A stretch of 16,297 nt of DNA, taken from contig CAMOCU010000004.1 of NCBI GenBank assembly GCA_946610835.1, forward strand, positions 1 to 16,297, in the 5' to 3' direction. This document shows positions 6,401-12,648 of this stretch, one piece after another (the stretch's first letter is position 1; each line of letters opens with the position of its first letter). The DNA comes from an uncultured Clostridia bacterium (GTDB taxonomy: Bacteria; Bacillota; Clostridia; Oscillospirales; Acutalibacteraceae). A program made the position numbers and the translations under genes. The notes below the pieces were generated by a model. It did no database searches. It was not told the DNA's origin and saw only the letters and a program-made list of their open reading frames with translations.

Positions 6401-9134
6401 GCGCCGGAACAGGATCAAAGCCGGAAACGACCTGACCCTCACGCAGCGTGTAGGTCTTGTTGCCGTCTCTGAGCGAGCCGTTCACGTCCGCACGGAAGTT
6501 CACCGTGTTGACCGCACAGATGTAGTATGTCAGTCCGTTTGCTGTAGCAGAAGGCGTATATGCGCCGCCGCTGAGCACGACAGTATCGTCCGCCGTGCGG
6601 TACTCCACGCCGCTCCAGCCGTCTGCCGCTGCCGCGTTGATCGTGTAGCGGGCTGTGCCGTTATTGTACGTCAGTGTCGCTGCGGAAATATTCTCGCGCG
6701 GGATCATCTTGTTGTTGGAGGATGCGCCTGCCGTCTTGTTGGCATTGAGAAGCGTCCATGTATTGCTCATATTCACGCTGCTCTTCTTGCCGATGAACGC
6801 GTTGCCGCTGAGCGTGCCGCCGTTGATCGTCACGCCGCAGTTGCTGACCGTAGCGGAAGAAACGGAACCTGCAAGCGCGCCGGCGTTGGTACCGCTGACC
6901 GTTCCGGAGGAGATGACCTGAACATTGGTCAGTGTGCCGCCGTTCATGATGCCCACGAAACCGGCGTACGTCGTGCCGGTAGAAGCGGAGATCGTACCGT
7001 CGATGCGCACATTCACATCATAGATCGTGCCGTTCTTGACACGGCCGAAGATGCCGCCGTAGGTCGAGCCGGAAACCGTCACGCCGCTGTTGACGGCGAT
7101 GGTTTTGCCCTGACCGTTGTAAATACCGGCGAATTCGGAATCCTGAATCGGAGTCTGCGCATTCTGCGAGTAAATCAGATCCGCTGTCTGGATGTAGAAC
7201 TTGTCGGCAGTTGTTCCGGTCACGCTGTAATTGCCAAGCACGTCGATCTGGTCAAGATGCTTGGTTGTAGCAATTTGGAACGGATAGTCCGCAGTACCGT
7301 AACCGCCTGCGAAAGCGCATTCCCACTCCGCGGTCAGCGTGATGGGGGCGCCGTACTGGCTGCAGATCTCGTCCTCATCCACTGTTTTGCCTGCGTTATT
7401 CTTCCAACCCTTGAACTTGTAACCGTCCATCTTGGGTGCGGGAAGCGTGCCGTATGTGCCACCGTAGGAGATTGTTTTGCTCGTCGTATCCGCGCCGGTC
7501 ACAAATCCGTCATGACCGTACACAAAGTTGATTGTGGTTGCAACAGGCTTGTATTTGAATTCAAGCGTCTGATCCGTCGAAGTGAAGCCGGGCGTGAGCG
7601 TCTTGCTGCCCTCGTCGTCCAGTGTAAAACCGGGGAAAGATTCGGCCGTGGCCACCACAGTGGATCCGGAATCATACGCACCGGTTTCGGTGATCACGAT
7701 ATAGCCGTTTGCGGGAGTGTAGTTTGTGCCGTTGTAGCTGTATGTAAAGCCCTCCACAGCGGGAAGCTTGTAGTTGATGGTCAGCGTATGCTGCGCGCGA
7801 ACCATGGCGTTTGTCGCACTGGTCAGCGTAGAAGCCGCAGAGTCGATCTGATCCTGCGTCACGTTCGGATTGCCCAGAACCTGTGCAGCGGCCTTCAGCT
7901 TTGCCTGCAGGTCGTCCACGCCGGAATACTGGCTGGACTGATAGTTGTTGTGGATCGCCGTGTTGACCGCAGCACGCAGCGCGGTCTTATCCACCGCACG
8001 CACCTGCACGCCGAATTTCAGGTGCATCGTCGCTGTAGACGAATTGGATCTGCGCATGCTGAAGTTGGCCTGCATGGTGTACATGGTCGTCACAGAAGGC
8101 GCGACGCTCGCCGCAGAGGGCGCGTATCCGTAATAGCCTTCGCCGTTTGTTCCGTTGGTATAGTCCACCGTATCCGAAATGTGCAGCGTGCCGCCCTCAA
8201 CGGCGGAGAAGCCGGACATTTCCGACTTTTTACTGGAATCTTTGCTGCGGAACACGTACCAGCCGCCCTTAAAGTTAGGCAGCGTGTTCAGGGGCTGACC
8301 GGCATAACGGCTTTTATCGACCGTAACATATCCGTAACCGGTATTGTCGCCGACATAATAGTCTCCGCCGCCTTCTCTCTCTCGTTCGTAGGCAACAGAC
8401 ATACCGCCGTTGGAATCCTGTGTGAAGTAAGTCGATGCATCGTTGTTGCTCAGATGGCCGCTGTCATCGCCCAGATTCTTCGGAACGTTGTTGTCCGACG
8501 TCCACCCGGGCACCATCGGGCTCATCTTCAGTCCGGACGTTGCGGTGAAGTTGCTGCGGTATGTACCGCCGGCCACGCCGTGTACGCCCGTCATGAACGC
8601 AAACGCCGTAACAACAGGCTCGTTACCGATGGTCGTTTTGTACTGGTAGCCGGCCTGCGCGCCCGCCTGGCCAAGGGACGGCGTGTACACGTAAGTGTAT
8701 GCCTTTGCCTGGAAGGACAGACCGTCGATGGTGTAGTTGAATGTCCAGGTGATCGTGTCGCCGGCAGCTGTACCGCCGCTGATCGTCGCCTTAAAAACAT
8801 TCGCGTTCTGCACCGAGCTTGTGCTCAGTGTCACGTTTGTCGCGCCGGAATAGGTCAGCGCAATGTTGGTCGCTGACTTGCTCAGGCGGAATTCGATCTC
8901 ACCCGTCGTTGTTGCAGCAGCCGACGGTGTTGTGCCCGTCAGGGCGCCTGCGATGTAGTACTGGAACGACGTACCGCCGGGTGTGCGGTAAATCGTTTCC
9001 GGCACTATGATGTCCGCAGTGACGTCCACGCTGGAATACGTGAAGGACGCCAGAGTGGACATTCCCACGCTGGTCATTGTCAAAACCATGACTACTGCCA
9101 GCAGGAAGCTGCCGAGTCGCTTGAAGGTCTTCAT
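444..9134 (-). CDS. Giant secreted InlB-type repeat protein with C-terminal dockerin
   Basis: Predicted protein of 2896 residues. I chose the ATG at 9134 because AAGGAGG lies 11 bases upstream and the next residues form a signal peptide (MKTFKR then a hydrophobic core to about residue 29); the longer frame from 9215 would put 27 odd residues in front. Approximate order: signal peptide 1-29; uncharacterised secreted region 30-380; FIVAR-like helices 381-445; first InlB/Listeria-Bacteroides repeat 530-603; GLUG-like glycine-rich beta-helix 608-790; about 17 further InlB-type repeats or relatives 955-2265, each ending in a W-type strand such as YAQW or KATWT, with a MucBP-like unit near 1545-1618; helical block 2268-2668; last InlB-type unit 2669-2738; pre-dockerin module 2740-2822; dockerin 2823 to the end. 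No catalytic domain and no LPxTG motif is visible. The role is inferred to be adhesion or scaffolding at the cell surface, held through a cohesin partner that is not in this window. Confidence 0.9.
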   Translation of the reverse strand: MKTFKRLGSFLLAVVMVLTMTSVGMSTLASFTYSSVDVTADIIVPETIYRTPGGTSFQYYIAGALTGTTPSAAATTTGEIEFRLSKSATNIALTYSGATNVTLSTSSVQNANVFKATISGGTAAGDTITWTFNYTIDGLSFQAKAYTYVYTPSLGQAGAQAGYQYKTTIGNEPVVTAFAFMTGVHGVAGGTYRSNFTATSGLKMSPMVPGWTSDNNVPKNLGDDSGHLSNNDASTYFTQDSNGGMSVAYEREREGGGDYYVGDNTGYGYVTVDKSRYAGQPLNTLPNFKGGWYVFRSKDSSKKSEMSGFSAVEGGTLHISDTVDYTNGTNGEGYYGYAPSAASVAPSVTTMYTMQANFSMRRSNSSTATMHLKFGVQVRAVDKTALRAAVNTAIHNNYQSSQYSGVDDLQAKLKAAAQVLGNPNVTQDQIDSAASTLTSATNAMVRAQHTLTINYKLPAVEGFTYSYNGTNYTPANGYIVITETGAYDSGSTVVATAESFPGFTLDDEGSKTLTPGFTSTDQTLEFKYKPVATTINFVYGHDGFVTGADTTSKTISYGGTYGTLPAPKMDGYKFKGWKNNAGKTVDEDEICSQYGAPITLTAEWECAFAGGYGTADYPFQIATTKHLDQIDVLGNYSVTGTTADKFYIQTADLIYSQNAQTPIQDSEFAGIYNGQGKTIAVNSGVTVSGSTYGGIFGRVKNGTIYDVNVRIDGTISASTGTTYAGFVGIMNGGTLTNVQVISSGTVSGTNAGALAGSVSSATVSNCGVTINGGTLSGNAFIGKKSSVNMSNTWTLLNANKTAGASSNNKMIPRENISAATLTYNNGTARYTINAAAADGWSGVEYRTADDTVVLSGGAYTPSATANGLTYYICAVNTVNFRADVNGSLRDGNKTYTLREGQVVSGFDPVPALGYRYASYANGTNGTLSASAPFSFTMNTTGGDVVFKFAQNTYTVVFHTNDGTADDVFDRKTVSCTEQIQFPVKPARVGYDFKYWNANAQGTATAKYEAEKWADALTSTNGAVIDMYAIWERQTFTVTFDSNGGTLVDPVTKNYGESISLPGTGVGNDVVAKEGYKDLCWYQDSNKDVTWKPGTSRQITSNRTYHAVWTPIEYTIAFDPNGSGVTNMPENVTRTYDDPAYQIPSNVPVRSGYVFDGWSRTKVGGSVYGPLENLDARLTTQDGVTITMYAQWHEDSFTVTWKLDGGTLNNSANDIVTTVTFGGVYTVPQGTPVKSSYVFDGWYYGETHIVNGKTVDNPANITVTARWKNAQYTVSFAANGGAGSMDPILATCNTSFTLPSTAFTRLGYTFGGWNTAADGSGDSYADQATVSDNLATVQGVEVTLYAQWAPMSFTIKYDLNGINLSARDRLFSATSIEAGKTQNLRKYTETGKTKAGDSATYEFYGWAFTKDDADAMTIQYSNNAAFTLTAEVLETAQIDWTAAKPVITLYASWARNNTVTWDMNGGKIGGASTKTSIVPYGSAYVVPEGEIGRNRYDFDGWYTAASGGTKVDIEKPMLLSADQTLYAHWTLNGNLNSTYYIEYYKQNLDGTYPASIAADDKTNRDSGTAEIDTIVTATPPTFTGFTFDSSNSNNNVSGVVLDGDADENHVYLVLKLYYTRNSYTISFNSDGGNAVADITAKYDAPISAPADPVKTGYTFSKWIVASSGDNFSFTKMPAENVALKAVWTRNSYTISFDSDGGTAVASITALYNDAIEAPRAPGKLGFTFAGWITADGSAYTIPDKMPAQNVALKATWTRNSYTISFDTDGGSAVASITALYDAAITAPAAPTKTGFTFAGWIREDGTGYIVPGKMPAENIALKATWTRNSYTISFDTDGGSAVASITAAYDAAITAPAAPTKAGFTFGGWITADGSAYTIPAKMPAQNVALKATWTRNSYTISFDTDGGSAVANITAEFDAAITAPAAPTKTGFTFAGWIREDGTGYIVPGKMPAENIALKATWTRNSYTISFDTDGGSAVASITAAYDAAITAPAAPTKAGFTFGGWITADGSAYTIPAKMPAQNVALKATWTRNSYTISFDTDGGSAVANITAEFDAAITAPARPTKTGYIFGGWLRTDNGDAYIVPAKMPAENISLKAAWTPIVYTIVFNPNGGSGNMASMDDCAYDETYALLPNAFTKTGAQFAGWSLTAGGEKAFDDGASVSNLTTGNTVTLFAVWNNIPYTVTFNANGATNPESVPAAMEGKVYGEKINLPAGNGLQIESAETQQSREFLGWYSGEGENYAEYRAGAAFTMPAGDVTFYALWSANYYALNQLTATVKGYRDAQRLPANAANDPEYVVGGEMAKKLNSNGTYKWSDFDTAVLESAYSAATNADNHGLQQSQQARVDALTTALQGALDNLTLAEVDYTVSYACTHYEEGYYDDMNDAFYPACNASHSYSALLTTIERILETEDNMSIYTANSVEDLRDEVYGNGAGINGVVNDLADAALKRPAQAYLKEYVDALAKAYHSTLQLKDADYTNLDALITDYLPTINKIRVPLANLENYYTAESVGDLKTYINEIDRDLKIIHQSQLEKNGDIYEELKSYIDSLDPLDANYEDLFSLILTIPSGTPGFTLPASNVTNTVYSRWINWARENAGKLSTAVDMEFLNTRYTQSSVATLNSILNGIDWNLSVFDQNTINGVSNATSYSKLLSDAIAGLQERIYNLTFLYNDDSGRTEFQVIQRKYGDAILYPDAKPTRAGTDYVFKGWSLASDSLVPAGETDKVYSDMTFYAYWSPTSQEILELVAKEGSTTIINGDRKYIFGLKEEASATEVSSNYLEVIGNGHLEYGTNIVGTGTEIKLINDYTGEVADTFVAVVFGDLNGDGVINSTDMGIMKALVVGSMDNSFNSVYAFAADLNDDGDINNTDLTIIKSLVVGSSALNQASREQVAL
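474..668 (-). other. Dockerin type I domain-coding segment
   Basis: The C-terminus has two copies of the calcium-binding loop-helix motif: DLNGDGVINSTD (residues 2825-2836) and DLNDDGDINNTD (2861-2872), 36 residues apart. Both keep the D-x-N-x-D-G and final D ligands. Each is followed by a hydrophobic helix with the shared core KALVVGS or KSLVVGS. This is the classic duplicated type I dockerin layout. The usual partner-specificity positions 10-11 of each loop read S-T and N-T. In the family, dockerins bind cohesin modules on scaffoldins or surface proteins; no cohesin is encoded in this window. Confidence 0.92.
670..920 (-). other. Pre-dockerin module in the giant protein
   Basis: Residues roughly 2740-2822 form a compact beta-rich module between the last InlB-type unit and the dockerin. 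It shows KEGSTT, YIFGLKEEASATE, YLEVIGNG and GTGTEIKLIND, and runs directly into VVFGDLNGDG. I recall similar modules in front of dockerins in clostridial proteins (Ig-like in character), but I cannot confirm a family name from the sequence alone. Confidence 0.5.
2829..4280 (-). repeat. Seven tandem 69-70-residue InlB-type repeat units
   Basis: Units begin with RNSYTISF at 4280, 4073, 3866, 3659, 3452, 3245 and 3038 on the minus strand. The spacing is exactly 207 bases for the first six; the seventh is 210 bases because of one inserted residue (LRTDNGDAY against ITADGSAY). This corresponds to residues 1619-2102. Each unit has the order strand (YTISFDTDGG), loop, helix or strand (APTKTGFTF), GGW or AGW, then KMPA-N-ALKATWT. 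Inner units are far more alike than the flanking InlB-type repeats, which marks them as a recently expanded block. Confidence 0.95.
2947..3758 (-). repeat. 414-base near-perfect tandem duplication
   Basis: Bases 2947-3344 and 3361-3758 read as identical over 398 positions at an offset of 414 bases. At the next position (3345 against 3759) there is a single C/T difference, after which identity runs on about 20 bases before the copies diverge. The duplicated block spans two 69-residue units, so units 4 and 6 of the tandem array encode identical protein. Synonymous sites are also identical, which points to a recent duplication or gene conversion. Confidence 0.9.
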
Positions 9135-9145
9135 GCTGAATAATT

Positions 9146-9152
9146 CCTCCTT
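9146..9152 (-). promoter_or_regulatory. Ribosome binding site deciding the giant gene start
   Basis: AAGGAGG on the minus strand, 11 bases before the ATG at 9134. It fixes the start immediately ahead of the signal peptide. Confidence 0.85.
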
Positions 9153-9181
9153 AAAAAAATTCCGTTTGTCGGACAGTGTAC

Positions 9182-9195
9182 ATGCACAGGTGCAT
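9182..9195. repeat. Small inverted repeat in the giant gene leader
   Basis: ATGCAC-AG-GTGCAT is a perfect 6-base inverted repeat with a 2-base centre. It lies between the predicted transcription start (about 9213, minus) and the ribosome site of the giant gene. It could be an operator or a weak RNA hairpin; the sequence does not decide which. Confidence 0.35.
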
Positions 9196-9219
9196 ACACC
9201 CATCCACTTTAACAAATCT

Positions 9220-9249
9220 ATACTATCACAATCCCTTTGCTTCTGTCAA
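9220..9249 (-). promoter_or_regulatory. Sigma-A promoter for the giant gene
   Basis: On the minus strand TTGACA (9249-9244) is followed after 18 bases by TAGTAT (9225-9220). TGA precedes the -10, giving an extended -10 form. The predicted start near 9213 would leave a leader of about 80 bases. Confidence 0.7.
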
Positions 9250-9319
9250 CAGAATTTTTAATTATCTGTGAACAACCCCATTGTTTTTGTGAAAATTCAC
9301 CAAATTCAATCATTGTTTC

Positions 9320-9348
9320 TTGACGTATATGCCAAGCTATGGTATCAT
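9320..9348 (+). promoter_or_regulatory. Sigma-A promoter for ddl operon
   Basis: TTGACG (9320-9325), a 17-base spacer, then TATCAT (9343-9348), preceded by TGG as an extended -10. The predicted start near 9355 leaves a leader of about 30 bases. It is divergent from the giant gene promoter, with about 70 bases between the two -35 boxes. Confidence 0.78.
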
Positions 9349-9384
9349 ATACATTTGAAAAAAGCTATGGAAAGGTTGCATTAC

Positions 9385-10461
9385 ATGAAACATGCTTTGA
9401 TTCTTTTCGGCGGCGTGTCTTCGGAGCACGAAGTTTCCCTGCGCTCCGCTGCCGCTGTTTTAAACAACATTGACCGCACGCGCTATGATGTATCCGCCGT
9501 CGGCATCACAAAGGACGGACGCTGGTTTTTGTATACCGGCGAAGCGGGACACATCGCGGACGGTTCGTGGATCGGCGACGAGACGCATCTGACCGCCGCC
9601 GCACTTTCGCCTGACCGCAGCGTCCACGGTTTGTACCTTTTCCGATCCGCGGGCGTGGAAATCGTGCGGGTCGACGTTGTCTTTCCCGTTCTGCACGGCA
9701 AAAACGGCGAGGACGGCACCATGCAGGGCTTCCTGCAGTTGGCCGGCATTCCCTTTGTGGGCTGCGACGCGCTGTCCTCCGGCATGAGCATGGACAAAGC
9801 CGTGACCAACATGATTGCCGATCACATCGGCGTGCCGCAGGCCGGATGGTTCAGCGTGCCGCGCGAGGAATACGTCGCGAACCCTGCCGCCTTTGCCGCC
9901 AAAGCAGCCGAAACGCTCGGCTTTCCTTTGTTTGTCAAACCTGCCAACGCCGGTTCTTCGGTGGGCGTGACCAAAGTCTGCGACGAATCGTCGTTGGACA
10001 GCGCAATGCGTCTTGCGTTTACACACGACCGCAAGGTCGTTCTGGAGGAAGGGATCGACGGGCGCGAACTGGAATGCGCCGTTCTCGGCAACGACGACCC
10101 TGCTGCGCCGATGGTGGGCGAGGTTGTCCCCTGCCATGACTTTTACGACTACGAGGCAAAGTATCTTTCGGGCAACGACAGCGAGATCCGTATTCCGGCT
10201 CCTGTCGACGCCGAAACCTTCGACCGCGTGCGCACACTTGCGCGCAAAATTTTCCTCGCGCTCGGCTGCTCGGGGCTGTCGCGCGTGGACTTTTTCTGCC
10301 GGCGCAGCGACGGCGCTGTGCTTTTCAACGAAATCAACACCATTCCGGGCTTTACCTCCATCAGCATGTACTCCAAAATGCTGATCGCCGCGGGCATGCC
10401 CTTCGGGGAAATCATCACCCGTCTGCTGGAGCTGGCGCAGGAGAAATGGAGCGACGCATGA
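9385..10461 (+). CDS. ddl: D-alanine--D-alanine ligase
   Basis: 358-residue ATP-grasp ligase that joins two D-alanines in the cytoplasm for the end of the peptidoglycan stem peptide. Visible motifs: GGVSSEHEVSLRS near the N-terminus (E15), HGKNGEDGTMQG (104-115), FVKPANAGSSVGV (183-195), LEEGIDGRELE (220-230), FYDYEAKY (253-260), SRVDFF (299-304), NEINTIPGFTSISMY (315-329) with metal ligands E316 and N318. Lys-Tyr at 259-260 matches the omega-loop pair of D-Ala:D-Ala enzymes rather than the His of VanA-type D-Ala:D-Lac ligases, so a vancomycin-resistance role is not suggested. I chose ATG 9385 because the conserved N-terminal strand starts there and it sits just behind the promoter; the frame opens earlier at 9268, but that part covers the promoter. 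The ribosome site is weak (AAAGG, 9371-9375). First gene of an operon with the DUF1934 gene and argS. Confidence 0.96.
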   Translation: MKHALILFGGVSSEHEVSLRSAAAVLNNIDRTRYDVSAVGITKDGRWFLYTGEAGHIADGSWIGDETHLTAAALSPDRSVHGLYLFRSAGVEIVRVDVVFPVLHGKNGEDGTMQGFLQLAGIPFVGCDALSSGMSMDKAVTNMIADHIGVPQAGWFSVPREEYVANPAAFAAKAAETLGFPLFVKPANAGSSVGVTKVCDESSLDSAMRLAFTHDRKVVLEEGIDGRELECAVLGNDDPAAPMVGEVVPCHDFYDYEAKYLSGNDSEIRIPAPVDAETFDRVRTLARKIFLALGCSGLSRVDFFCRRSDGAVLFNEINTIPGFTSISMYSKMLIAAGMPFGEIITRLLELAQEKWSDA

Positions 10462-10907
10462 AAAAACGAAATATCGTGCTGACTATCCGCGACCACCATG
10501 TGCAGGACGGCGAATCCGATTCGTCCGAGCTGATTACCACCGGCACATTTGAAGGCACGGCTAACGATTACCGGATCAGTTATGCCGAGCAGGACGAGGC
10601 GCTCAAAGACTGTGTCACGACGCTGCACGTTGAGGGTGAAGAGCGCGTGACGATGGTGCGTACCTGTTCCAGCGCAGCCGAACTGATTCTCGAAACACGC
10701 AAACGGCATAACTGCCAATACGACACGCCCTACGGCAGCTTTATTCTCGGCGTTTATGCCAAACAGATTTCCTCCCACATCCTGCCCGACCAGGCATGCG
10801 GCGCACTGGCGTTCCGCTACACGCTCGATTTCAATTCCGCCAACAGCACGGAAAACGAACTGAACATTCTCTTCAAGGAGGCCGAACCCCATGTCCCTTA
10901 TTGTTAA
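10458..10907 (+). CDS. DUF1934 family protein (YwiB-like)
   Basis: 149-residue cytoplasmic protein of the DUF1934 family, a small beta-barrel family of unknown biochemical role. Visible family features are the start MKKRNIVLTIRD, the central YDTPYGSFILGVYA (88-101) and the C-terminal strand pair FRYTLDFNSA and NELNILF. The start at 10458 is preferred: GGAG (10448-10451) lies 6 bases upstream and ATG overlaps the ddl stop as ATGA. An ATG at 10446 would add four residues (MERR). The gene overlaps argS by 17 bases. In Bacillus subtilis the homologue ywiB also sits directly before argS, which supports the assignment; a functional link to arginyl-tRNA synthetase remains unproven. Confidence 0.88.
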   Translation: MKKRNIVLTIRDHHVQDGESDSSELITTGTFEGTANDYRISYAEQDEALKDCVTTLHVEGEERVTMVRTCSSAAELILETRKRHNCQYDTPYGSFILGVYAKQISSHILPDQACGALAFRYTLDFNSANSTENELNILFKEAEPHVPYC

Positions 10908-12582
10908 CGAAGTCCAGCGGGACATCCGTACCCGCATATTAGAAGCCGCCGGCCGCGCCATGGCCGACGGTTCGCTGCCCGCCGCACCGACGGGTGATTT
11001 CAACATCGAAGTTCCTGCCGACCGCAAAAACGGCGACTTTTCCTCCAACGCGGCAATGGCTTGGGCACGCGATCTGCACCGCGCGCCGCGCATGATCGGA
11101 CAAGCTATCGTCGAGCATCTCGATCTCGGCGGCTCGTTCCTGCAAAAGTGCGAAATGGCCGGCGCGGGCTTCCTCAATTTCTACCTGTCCGACAGCTACT
11201 ATGCCGCCATCCTGCAAGACGTGCGTGCCAAGGGCGACCGCTACGGCCGCTCGGATTACGGCAAAGGCAAACGGATCAATGTGGAATTTATTTCCGCCAA
11301 TCCCACCGGCCCCATGCACATGGGCAACGCCCGCGGCGGCGCACTGGGCGACTGTTTGTCCGCCGTTCTGGACGCAGCCGGATACGACGTGTACCGCGAA
11401 TTTTATGTCAACGACGCCGGCAACCAGATCGAAAAGTTCGGCCTGTCGCTCGACATCCGCTATCAGCAGGCTCTGCTGGGCGAAGATGCGGCGCAAATGC
11501 CCGAAGACAGCTATCACGGCGAAGACATCCGCGAACATGCGGCCGCCTTTGCCGCGCAATACGGCGAGCAGTATCTGCATGTGCCTGAAGCGCAGCGGCG
11601 CAAAGCGCTCGTGGATTTCGCACTGCCGAAAAACATTGCGCTCATGCAGGAAAACGTGGCAAAATACCGGATCGTGTATGACAAATGGTTCTACGAAAGC
11701 GAGCTGCACAAGGGCGAGGTGGCCGACACAATCGCGCTTATGCAAAGCAAAGGTCTGACATATGAAAAGGACGGCGCACTGTGGTACCGCGCAACGGAGC
11801 ACGGCGGCGAAAAGGACGAGGTACTTGTCCGTTCCAACGGCAACCCCACCTACTTCGCGGCGGATATTGCCTACCACCGCAACAAGCTTGAGGTGCGCGG
11901 ATTTGACAAAGCGATCGACATCTGGGGCGCGGATCATCACGGCCATGTGGCGCGGATGAAGGGGGCGCTCGAGGCAATCGGTATTGATTCCGGCCGCCTG
12001 GATGTAATCCTGATGCAGCTGGTGCGCCTGGTCAGCGGCGGTGAAGTGGTGCGCATGAGCAAACGCACAGGCAAGGCGATCACTTTGACAGATCTTTTGA
12101 CCGACATTCCGATTGACGCCGTGCGCTTCCTGTTCAACATGCGCGAACCCGGCTCCCAGATGGAGTTCGATCTGGATCTGGCCGTTGAACAGAGTGCGCA
12201 GAACCCGGTATATTACTGCCAATATGCCCACGCGCGCATCTGCAGCATTTTCCGCAAACTTGCAAACGAAGGCGTTCTGCCGCGCGACTGCACAACGCAG
12301 GAACTCGAACGTCTGAACGCGCCTGAAGAGCGCGAACTGATCCGCCACCTGTCCGCACTGACCGAAGAGATCGTGGGCGCTGCCAAAAATTATGATCCCG
12401 CCCGCATCACACGCTACACCATCGACCTCGCCTCGCTGTTCCACAAGTTCTACAACGCCTGCCGCGTTTCAGTCGAGGACGAGAGCCTGATGCAATCACG
12501 CCTGTATCTGTGCGCATGTGTGCGCGACACAATCAAAAATATTCTCACTATGCTCAAAATCGACGTGCCCGAAAGTATGTAA
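10891..12582 (+). CDS. argS: Arginyl-tRNA synthetase
   Basis: 563-residue class I aminoacyl-tRNA synthetase that charges tRNA-Arg with arginine using ATP. The length is normal for the bacterial enzyme. An N-terminal tRNA-recognition (Add-1) domain covers about 1-100. The class signature is SANPTGPMHMGNARGG (135-150), with HMGN in place of HIGH. The second signature is VVRMSKRTGKAITL (386-399), a KMSK variant, so both catalytic motifs are intact. The C-terminal helical anticodon-binding (DALR) domain starts near 440 with YYCQYAHARI and ends with SLFHKFYNACRV. AAGGAGG (10875-10881), 9 bases before ATG 10891, decides the start. The ribosome site lies inside the end of the DUF1934 gene, so translation is likely coupled. 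It is the last gene of the operon and is followed by a strong terminator. Confidence 0.98.
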   Translation: MSLIVNEVQRDIRTRILEAAGRAMADGSLPAAPTGDFNIEVPADRKNGDFSSNAAMAWARDLHRAPRMIGQAIVEHLDLGGSFLQKCEMAGAGFLNFYLSDSYYAAILQDVRAKGDRYGRSDYGKGKRINVEFISANPTGPMHMGNARGGALGDCLSAVLDAAGYDVYREFYVNDAGNQIEKFGLSLDIRYQQALLGEDAAQMPEDSYHGEDIREHAAAFAAQYGEQYLHVPEAQRRKALVDFALPKNIALMQENVAKYRIVYDKWFYESELHKGEVADTIALMQSKGLTYEKDGALWYRATEHGGEKDEVLVRSNGNPTYFAADIAYHRNKLEVRGFDKAIDIWGADHHGHVARMKGALEAIGIDSGRLDVILMQLVRLVSGGEVVRMSKRTGKAITLTDLLTDIPIDAVRFLFNMREPGSQMEFDLDLAVEQSAQNPVYYCQYAHARICSIFRKLANEGVLPRDCTTQELERLNAPEERELIRHLSALTEEIVGAAKNYDPARITRYTIDLASLFHKFYNACRVSVEDESLMQSRLYLCACVRDTIKNILTMLKIDVPESM

Positions 12583-12597
12583 TTCTTTCAGACAGAG

Positions 12598-12632
12598 ACA
12601 GCCGGACGATCCGAAAAAGATCGTCCGGCTGT
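12598..12632 (+). terminator. Strong hairpin terminator after argS, possibly shared
   Basis: ACAGCCGGACGATC (12598-12611) pairs perfectly with GATCGTCCGGCTGT (12619-12632): 14 base pairs around a 7-base loop, followed by ATTGCTTTTTC. It starts 15 bases after the argS stop. The convergent minus-strand gene stops at 12649, so the hairpin may also serve that transcript, though the minus-side tail (CTCTGTCTG) is poor in T. Confidence 0.88.
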
Positions 12633-12648
12633 ATTGCTTTTTCAATAA

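Noticed and set aside
5820..8876. 1018-codon open frame on the plus strand
   Set aside because: Same codon-opposite register as the previous one; a shadow of the giant gene's N-terminal half.
9385..10461. Van-type ligase (vancomycin resistance)
   Set aside because: The omega loop has the Lys-Tyr pair of D-Ala:D-Ala ligases, and no vanH, vanX or vanT-like gene is adjacent.
10939..12444. 501-codon minus-strand frame opposite argS
   Set aside because: Codon-opposite shadow; argS is intact with both catalytic signatures.
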